DNA of 64,000 nucleotides from Strongylocentrotus purpuratus (Eukaryota; Echinodermata; Echinoidea; Camarodonta; Strongylocentrotidae), in contig NW_022145604.1 in assembly GCF_000002235.5 (NCBI RefSeq), positions 32,998,908 through 33,062,907 on the forward strand, read 5' to 3'. The translations under genes were made by a program, and so were the position numbers. Of the stretch, positions 29,015 to 39,692 are shown one piece after another (the stretch's first letter is position 1; the number at the start of each line of letters is the position of its first letter). The notes beneath the pieces are model-generated. The model saw only the letters and a list, made by a program, of their open reading frames with translations. It searched no databases and had not been told where the DNA came from.

Positions 29015-31985
29015 GGAGCAAACTTGTGCTCAGTGATGGGCCTATTTATACGGCCCACTGATGTGTGTGCTATACATACAGAAACATGAATTGCACTACC
29101 CTTCTCTTGTTTCACTTTAGATAAAGATTAAACAAAAGCAATTTTCTGTGGCCTCAAGTCTGAGTGGATGGCAAAAAGAGAGAGGGAGAGAGGGAGAGAG
29201 ATAAAGAGAGATAAGGGGAGGGAAGGAGGGGAGAGAGAGACAGGGAGGGAGAGAGGGAGAAAGAGCGAGAGAGAGAGAGACAATAAGATTTTTTAAAGTG
29301 TTACCTTGACAATAGGAAGGGCAGGATGAATGGGATCTAAACCATCATGTGTCCTGGCTGGTGATGTCCTCTGAAACAAAAAGAAAGAAATAGAAAACAA
29401 ATCAATCAATGAGATCTATTCTGTTTAATGCCGCAAGAATTGCAAATTATAACGTTATTATTCTAAATAGATTTAGTGACCGTCTGGCTCTCATCAGGTA
29501 ATAATATAAGGGTTTGAATTAATCATTAGAACATCCTTATCATCCACTCACTCTCCTATCATTCTAAGCTTATTCTTATGAGAGAGAAGAAACCCTGATT
29601 GGATGTTTAACTTTATGCACACCGCATGGTGCTATAGAGAATAGAAGGAAAAAAATTATCAAAGAATGCAAAAATTATACTTGGATTATATTTCACCACA
29701 TATTGGTTACTTTCTTCTCCATCATGCATTTCTTGGTATCTGATGATCATTTCTTCTCCCTATTTTAGACCACTATGTGTATCAATTTCTCTCCAATCTC
29801 CCTAATTCTAAAACCTCATACTATATCACATTCCTGTTCTAACTATATCCCAAGATAGAGTAGTGAAAAAGAGAGAAAACAAATCATATAACTAAAAAGA
29901 TTTGATTTCCTGAATTGTTCTGAAAGACAAGAAAAGGAATGATGTTGGTTTATTCTTAGCTGGCAAATAATAGTTACAATGCTACCATTTGTATATATTC
30001 AATGAGATGAAATTGTCACATATATATGGGATAATGGGACCATACTAATACCCCCCCCCCCCCCCACAGAACGCCCTCTTGAAATTCTTATAAACTAAGA
30101 AACTCCAATAAATGTTTCTTTTTGTATTTAGGTGCTAAATTGAAGGGGAGAATTCATTTGATTTCAATCCATTTTTAACCTTCAAATAAGGTTTCAGGAC
30201 TTCTGCAGCATCACTGAATTGAAATCACTGCACATATCACTCTAGACTCTTACTCATTAATCTTCCATCTAATTGCAAATAGGACTAAAATAGAAAAACC
30301 TGATAAATAAATCCACAATGTTAAAGAAGCATCCCCCAAGAGGGTCTGATGGGATAGCATCATTTCTTCTTCCTCAGCTCCTTAAGACTTCATCCACCCC
30401 TCTTTTTATCTCTTATTTTTCTTCTTCTTCCTCTTTCTCTCCTTCTTCACCATGTTCTTCCTCTGCCTCTCCTCCCCCTCCTCCTCCTCCTCCCCCTCCT
30501 CCTCCTCCCCCCTCCTCCTCCTCCTCCCCCTTCCCCTCCCCCTCCTCCTCCCCTCCCTCCTCCTCCTCCCCTCCCCTCCCCTCCTCCTCCTCCCCCTCCC
30601 CCTCCCCCTCCTCCTCCTCCTCCTCCTCCTCCTCCTCCTCCTCCTCCTCCTCCTCCTCCTCCTCCTCCTCCTCCTCCTCCTCCCCCTCCTCCTCCTCCCC
30701 CTCCTCCTCTTCCCCTCCCCCTCCTCCTCCTCCTCCCCCTTCCCCTCCCCCTCCCCTCCTCCTCCTCCCCCTTCCCCTCCCCCTCCCCTCCTCCTCCTCC
30801 CCCTTCCCCTCCCCCTCCCCTCCTCCTCCTCCTCCCCTCCCCCTCGTCCTCCTCCCCTTCCCCTCCCCCTCCCCCTCCTCCTCTTCCTTTTTCTTCTTCT
30901 TCTTCTCCTCCTCCTTCTTCTTCTTCTTCTCCTTTTTTTTCTCAAAGAAGCACCTCCTCCCAAGAGGGTCAGATGGGATAACATCATTCCTCCTTCCTCA
31001 GCTCCTTACCCTTCCTCGCCCCCTCCTCAACTTGATTTATAATTCACAATTATTCGTCTAGCATTAAGTGGATAAAGTAAAAGTTGCTTAGCAGAGTAAT
31101 TGAATAGCAATTGATTTTCCACTGCCGCGTGCGTGCTGCATGAGGCAATAAGACATCCCAGACCATATGAGTCTACTCTGGGAATGATTTGATTTCTAAC
31201 CGGTATTAGATTAAGATCCGTATAACCTCATCTCCGAAATGAAGAGAAAATGAGGAAACTGTCTGCGTAGGTCTGACTTTATATGAGCTCGAGTCTGCAA
31301 GGGCATTTGATTGCAGAGTCAGCGGGAATGTGCAAATCAAAATTTGATTTTGCCAACTTTATGCGACAGTCATGGAAAACCCACTCATCACATGATTTTA
31401 TACTGTGAACTACACATAAATGTGCTAAAACAGCTATGAAGAAGGTGCCAATTGTTGAACTGAAAGGCAATGCTTTAAACATGTATAGATAACAAGGCGA
31501 TTAAGGAAAAGGTCAAAACTAATTGAGAAATGAGAAAAGTTTAGAAGACAACAAATATGGGCACAGCTGAATTAAAATGGATTGGGTATCTTTGCTCCAG
31601 ATTCTAAATGCTGCTAATTGTAAACCTTTAGGTCAGTCAAGAATCCCATGACTTTTACAAGCCGATCACCTGTCTGATTAACGAGATATTTATGATTGAA
31701 ATTCTCAATTTCAAAAACTGTTTTCCCAACAGTTTGCATAACACTACGGTCTATTGGGGAAAACAGGTCACTCAAAGATCTTTTACTTTTTTGAGGCACT
31801 TCATGATCATTTTGAAGCGCAATTTCTTTAGGGCTTCAATATTACACCATATCACAGACCCTGATATACATGTACGGCCATACATCTCAAATTTGTAAAA
31901 CTGGAAACATTGTTAAGCAATGCCTTTAACAAGGCAAGCAACAAATAGAAAACAACTTTAAGGAGTTGAAGAATAAGTGAGAGAA

Positions 31986-32067
<82 letters not shown>

Positions 32068-32186
32068 AGTGAGAGAGAAAGAGAGAGAGAGAATGAAGCT
32101 GGCTAATTTGAATTGGGGCAATCTTGATTGACAGTCATTAGTGTCTGATTAGAACAATTTTTCTTCCTGATCTCTAGATTGGATCT

Positions 32187-32235
<49 letters not shown>

Positions 32236-33423
32236 CATCCCTGGATCAACTAGAGAATTACACAATCATCACATGGAAAAATCATAAAAGCCTTTTACAT
32301 TTTTGTCCCCTTTGAGATAAATCTCCAGCCTACTGAAAAGGAACACAAACAGCTTGCAGTGATGCCGTTAACGAGAATCCAGTATTTCTATCCTCAATAA
32401 TTGCTCCCTAGAACCTGAAAATGAATTAGCTAGCTTTCTTGATAGGACAGCTTTGAGATGACTTTACGGGGAATGCAAAGTTTATTTCTCGATTGAAACA
32501 GAGTAGTGCAATATCTCGCTATCACGCCATTAAGAGCACACAGGAGGAATAATAATCTTCATTCTCTTCCTCCTACCTCCCTCTTATTTGCATATAAACA
32601 CTATCACACTTTCTCTCTCCTTGTTTCTGTTCTTCCCCATAACAATAGCATCAAATCACACAGCATTGAAAATGGGCTTCATGTTGAAGACTCTCTTCTT
32701 TTCTGTCAACATTTTAAGAAAATTCTTCTTTTTCTATCTCTGTTCCCAGTCATTCAATCATGCATTCAATCAGTGCTCAAGCTTACAAATTTTATTATCT
32801 TTCTCGTAAAATCTGACCTCTTTCTCTTCAACCCTTGATCATCAAGTTTGAGCTGAGGAGGATATTTTGAATGTATGTGTGTATGTATATGTGTGAGCAT
32901 GCATGTGTGTTTGTATCATGTTATTTTAAAGTTTTTAAACTATATAATTTATGTGTAGTTTGTTTTTCTTTTTAAGGCCCCACCACAAGCAATTTGCTTC
33001 TAAGGGTGTCCTTTACCGTATTATGTTTACTATGTTACTCATTTGCATGTACATGTTTCATTTTTATGGTTAAAATAAACTGAACTGGTATCATAAAATA
33101 TGAAACTAATCCTAGCTTTGCCTTTCATAAATTTTTATAAAGAAAGCATTACTATTCAAAATGTTTTAAATATATGTGTTACAAGAAATGCTTAAACCCA
33201 CAAACATTCCTTCATCTATTCTCTCATACCTCTTTATCCCAAACCCTTGTAACATCATTTCATTTGAAACTGGTACTGATTGGGCTTTTTCTTCTTTACT
33301 TGGGAATAAAAGATTAATATTGCAAATCTACTAAATACCCTCAAATTCTCTCTCTCACTACTTCTATCTCTCATTCTCTTTCTCACTTTCTCTCTCTCGC
33401 TCTCTCCATCTCTCTCTCTCTCT

Positions 33424-33461
<38 letters not shown>

Positions 33462-35842
33462 TCTCTCTCTGACCCCTGTATCTTCTTAAGATATAAAACT
33501 ACTGCTATCATCTTTTGTTCTTGATTGTGAATAAAGGAAAAATCTTTTAAAACTTTCATAAATCCCTTCTTTCAATGCTCCCTTTAATATCCATCACATT
33601 TAAGTCATGCAATATGCAGAACCTAGAATTAAAAAATGTCTCTTTAAATCTTCATTAATAATGTATGACAATGACTCATATAAATATGGGATTCAGGTTA
33701 GGGATGTGAACTTTATATTTATGTTATGACCTAGCCATTAAACTTTAATGACATGGCCTCATACAACAAACAGATCCATGTCAAACATGTTTCACCTAAA
33801 TGTTATTGAATGGGAGGAGGGGAGGGGGGGGGGGGGGGGGTAGGAGGGCTGGGGATCCTAGTATAAACATACCCGACCATAATGCTATCCCCGGCAAAGG
33901 CTTCATTTACATTAGACTGCAAATGTGACTCAAAAGCATTAGGTGGCACATATAAACTTGAGTTGTTTACTCTCTCTTTTTTATATCTTCCTTTTTAGCT
34001 GTAGACCTATCACTAGTAGAGTGTCAGCTACAAAATGTATAATGTATAATGAAAATGGAAGAGTTACCTCAAAGAAGTTGGATTTCACTTGTACCCATGC
34101 AATGAAGAATAGATTAGCCTATTCATCATATTTATCCACTACTGCTTTGACATTGTAACTATCTTTTGGCAAATTTGCAATAAAAGAGAATTCACTGTGT
34201 AGTCTAGCCTTCCTTGTAAATCACACTATTCTTTTCCTTTTACTGATTATGAACTACCCTACAGAACTAACATTTGACAGATAAAACAAATTTATTTTCT
34301 ATTTATTTCTTCTTGCATGAATAGTTCCCTTGGTTTATGTTTTCTCTCTTTTTAATCTCTCCAAAATCTTTGAATTGATCTCAACTTTGACAATGTTAGG
34401 GCTTTTGAGACTACTATATGATTTCAACATTGATATAAAATCATCTTTATGAGAGATTCTCAAAAACGTCTATGACACGTTTCAAATAACCAAAACATAT
34501 CTCTTTCAAGACCACATATATACACATGGCACGTGAAAGAGAAAGATGGCAGACTTCCCTCTAAAACCTGTCGAGGGCTTTATTGATCATGTCCCCTTTT
34601 TTGTTAAGAGTAGAATCGGTGAGTGAATGGCATTGAATGGGAGCCCTCTAGTGTTCCGTGGCAAGCATCATTCCTCTGATCGATGCTAATCTAACTCATT
34701 CTCTTGAAGGATGTCTTGATTTGGTAACCGTAGCAATACCATGGCAAGTGCTCTGTCAATGTTTAGCCTAGAGGGTTCACAACACCATAGTTTATTTCCT
34801 CCTTGCTACTCTACTCATTCTATCTCTTCTACAGATACATTCTATACCTCATGTTGCATCTTCTCACACAAGTTCCATGCATGAATAGCCATACAATGTC
34901 TTTATTTGTGTACAGTGTATCATTTGCATTCATTTTATATTTTGTTTTGTGTAAATATCAAACAAACTTAAAATTTATCAGCATTAAAAAATTGCTATAG
35001 CGTGGATAGGCAAACAACATGCTTCTTCAAATAACATAATAAATGTGACTCATTCAAACATAGATTTGGTCTGCCGGGAGCACTGGATGGTGTGATGGAC
35101 ATGAGTTCTTACAAGAAGCAACAGTAATTATTATCATTATCATTATCAGATAGAACCTGAAGGTTCTTTGCAAAAAGTCTGAATGTGTTACAATTATTTT
35201 TATGTTCCCATAGAGTCAGAATTTCAATTGATACAGATACATTTTATGCAGAAAGTCTCAAGTATTTGTATCCCATCTTCAGTAAGCATACAATCACGCA
35301 ACCCACATTTAGGCCATCCATCCCTGTAGGTATAGAGACCAGATTACATTTTATCCTTTTATCCGACTCTCCTCTACCAAGTGGACTGATACACAAAATC
35401 TATTCTACGAATATTCATCACAAATTAAAATCACCTCATCAATCAACCTCATAGCTAGCTAGGTAATCTCCATTTTAAAACCCACTTTACGGATTAATGA
35501 TAATCAGCAGTTTTTATTAATTTAACGCACTAGTCATGGTTAGTGGCACCTTTTATCAAACTTTGTTTAAGGTATTGTGAATTTGATATTATACCAGGCT
35601 GATATGAGGCTTTCTTCTCCTTTCTTCATTCCCCCCTCCCCCCTCCCCCCTCCCCTCCTCCTCCTCCTCCTCCTCCTCCTCCTCCTCCTCCTCCTCCTCC
35701 TCCTCCTCCTCCTCCTCTCCCTCCCCCTCCCCCTCCCCCCTCCTCCTCCTCCTCCCCGTGCCCCTCCCTCTCCTCCCTCCTCCCCCTCCTCCTCTTCCTG
35801 TTTACCTACCCCCTCTCTCTCTCATTTTCTCTCTCTCTCTCA

Positions 35843-35888
<46 letters not shown>

Positions 35889-38800
35889 CTCTCTCATTCT
35901 CTTTCTCTCTCTCTCTCTATCTCTCTCTGATTTGTGTATCTTCCTAAGATGTGAAACCAGTGTTCTTGATTTTGAGTAAAGGCAAAATCTTGTATATCAA
36001 ACTTCTGGTCTCCCCTCCTCTTCAATCGCCATGGCAATATGATCTTCGTATCAAACCCAGAATGAATGTCAATTACATCTTATGTCTTTATCATCTTACT
36101 TCCCTGATATATATTATAACTTCATGCAGATATCATGGAGAGATATCCATATCAACTATGTTATCCCAATGGCCATTTTTCATTATCTATGCTCGACAAA
36201 AAAAGATTCAGCATTTCTGTGTGGAGTCTAACAAGGTGTAAGGGAGATGCCATGGAAGGTCTCAATTACCTGATCATGTTTGCATTTTCAACTAGCCATT
36301 CTTTGCTATGCAGACATATGATCCTTGTATCATCTCACTTCTCTACATTGGATCCCAAGTCTTGCCCATAACTAAACTAGATCTATCAATCAATCTACTC
36401 ATAAATGATTCAGAATCACCATTTAGTTACTTCACAACTTCAATGCACAAGTCATTTCTTGAAGTTCTGACATTTTTCATGAGGCTTTGTGTTAACACTG
36501 CACATCTAGGATGAGTTAGATTTATTTTCCTTTGTGCTATGTAAAATCATGTAAAAAATAAGTGATTTTAATGAGTTCATGTTCTCAAATAGAAAAGAGC
36601 TGAATGAAATCAGTTTGCATGAAACATCAAGTGTGATCACTTTGAATTAAAATGCATATTGAGTTCACATCTTCTCATTACAAAATGTATAAATGAAATT
36701 ATAACAATTCGTCCCTATTTTCACGAAGTGACGGTAGTGAGGAAAATCGTAACGCAAAGTGAATGCAATTTTTTTTTCACTAACGTCACTTCGTGAAAAC
36801 AGTGACGAATTAATACCAGATTAAATCTCATACTTTTAGAAGCATGCTAATCAAATCAAAAGTATGGATTAAACCTGATCGATATGAATCTGATTACATC
36901 TCTATTGACTGTAATATAGTCAGGTATATTGCTTTGTTGTTTGATGTTCAAAGACACACTACTATGCCAAGATCTATAATCGGAGATGCTTGTTAAAGCT
37001 GTTACTTAATAAATACAATCAAAATGTTATCACCGCATCACGATTAGTTTGTTGGAGTCTCCAGTATATTTCATTGACTAGATTACAATTAAAGCAAAAC
37101 ACAAGCAAGTGAAAAATCAGCTTAAGGCAATTTCAATAACCATATCCCATGTTTGAACTGTGCAAACATTGCAATGACGAGTTACATAACCCAAACATGC
37201 AACAGGGTAGTGAAACTGCCCTTGAGAGGATTTTCAAAAGCCTCTACGATCATGTTCGTGTGAACTGATCTTAGGATCATGTTCCGGATTAAATGAGAGT
37301 GTGAACTGATCTTAGGATCATGTTCCAGATTAAATGAGAGTGTGAACTGATCTTAGGATCATGTTCCAGATTAAATGAGAGTGTGAACTGATCTTAGGAT
37401 CATGTTCCAGATTAAATGAGAGTGTGAACTGATCTTAGGATCATGTTCCAGATTAAATGAGAGTGTGAACTGATCTTAGGATCATGTTCCGGATTAAATG
37501 AGAGTGTGAACTGATCTTAGGATCATGCTCCTGATTAAATGAGAGTGTGAACTGATCTTAGGATCATGTTCCAGATTAAATGAGAGTGTGAACTGACCTG
37601 AGGGCTCGGTGACCTAGATTTCCTGCTTGACCTCCGCGACCTCCCCTGGCTATCCACAGAAGGACTGCTCTCTGTATAGATGGAGAGAAGAAGGAAATAT
37701 ATGAAAAATGAAAACAATACAGTCCATTAGTCCATCTATTAATGTTGTGCTCCAAAACATGTCCAGTTGACTATTGCCCTCGGCTTTGTTTTAAGAAAGA
37801 TAGCAACACTTATCCTTATAATCATCCAATAAGCATGAGATGACTGGGAGAACCATCAAATCTTCATTTTACCAGACGTGCTCCAGCAACAATTGCTCAG
37901 TGGCCAATTGTTAATACAACCAAAGTTCAAACGTGGACTCTATAACCCCAACCCTAGTCATAAAATTACCCTAAAACCCAATTGTGACCCAAACCGTAAC
38001 CCTATCTTAGACAAAATAAAGCCCTTGACAATAATCTCAAGAGTTTATATATAGTTCCTATAACTGCACCCCTCCCCAGCAAACCAAACATAATATACAG
38101 AGAGCATTTGTATACTATAGTTTAACTGCCCCCTCCTCTAACCAACCAAACATAATATACAGAGAGCATTAGTATAGTTTAACTGCCCCCTCCCCCACTG
38201 AACCAAACATAATATACAGAGAGCATTAGTATAGTTTAACTGCCCCCTCCCCCACTGAACCAAACATAATATACAGAGAGCATTAGTATAGTTTAACTGC
38301 CCCCTCCCCCACTGAACCAAACATAATATACAGAGAGCATTAGTATAGTTTAACTGCCCCCTCCCCCACTGAACCAAACATAATATACAGAGAGCATTAG
38401 TATAGTTTAACTGCCCCCTCCCCAAACCAACCAAACATAATATATACAGAGAGCATTAGTATAGTTTAACTGCCCCCTCCCCTAACCAACCAAACATAAT
38501 ATATACAGAGAGCATTAGTATGGTTTAACTGCCCCCTCCCCTAACCAACCAAACAATATGGAGAGAAAAAGAAAGCACATTTGAAATAAATAAACACATT
38601 CAATCCAAATAAATTCATTAGCACCATATCTCATGTTTCACTCTTAGAGGAACAGATGAATTAATAAAAGAGACATACAGGGGATATAAATAAGTCAACA
38701 TGCTTGTCATGATAAATATCCTCAATGCAAATAAATGTCATTACACTTGAAATCTAATTGGACATCCTTTTATTCAGATTTTTATTAAATGTTGTAAATT

Positions 38801-39648
38801 ACCAGACAGCATATTGAACGTCAGCAAGCAGGGAGTGTCAAGTCATTTATTGGTGTTATTTAATGAATTCTTGATGACAACGTATTCATTTATAACATCA
38901 TGCATCATTCAATACATAAGCTGACTTACATACAATACCATATAAGTAAAGTGTGCATTAAACATTATAACTAAGCAACTACAGGACTTGTTGTCCTTTT
39001 ATATTATGTTATAGATTTTATATCTTTAATAATTTCAAACAATACTTGAATGCCAAAGAAATATTATCTGGATACGTTAGATGGTCATACCAGCAAGACA
39101 AATCTTTCAAGTTAACTTTATTTTTAGTCTAGGGCAATGATGGATTTCTTGCTCAGAGCCAGATTACCAGAATTCATTTAATCTTACCTTTTCACACAAA
39201 GTTAATTCCCTTCTAGTTCCTGTCATTATAATTTCTTAATAATCATATATTGATGACTTCTTTCTCTCTCTTCCCCCTCAATGGTTTCTTGTAAGTTTTT
39301 GTTTGCAAACCAAACTGTTTTCGCATAGCTTTAGTGAGAAAAACAAATGCCTATGGTATTTGTTTTGCGGTGTCATATCCGAGGGAGTTAATTTCCTCTC
39401 TATTTAAAAGTCAATTGAATGCCACACAACGTTCATATTAGTTCCTAATGAGTATTCATTACAGGTAATCACTCGTTAAGGCTCTTAATAAGGGATATTG
39501 TTGCTCTTAATTTGTTCTAAATTTGTTTTGATGAGGATTTATTTCAATTTAAGCCCCAGGGATACTTTGCATGGGAGAAGAATCATCATCTGATGAATGA
39601 AAAGCTGTTGACAATCTTAACAAGAAAATTAAGCAATATGTTGGACAG

Positions 39649-39692
<44 letters not shown>

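Noticed and set aside
30318-31061. Longest frames in the window (Pro/Ser/Leu-rich on plus, Arg/Glu-rich on minus)
   Set aside because: They are translations of a CTC/CCT polypyrimidine tract and have no stop only because of its composition.
38138-38434. Minus-strand 98-residue frame of five 19-residue repeats
   Set aside because: It is the 57-bp minisatellite read in one frame; it lies in an intron of the EPAC gene.
37258-38555. Regular direct repeats that could suggest a CRISPR array
   Set aside because: Units are contiguous with no unique spacers, and the host is eukaryotic.
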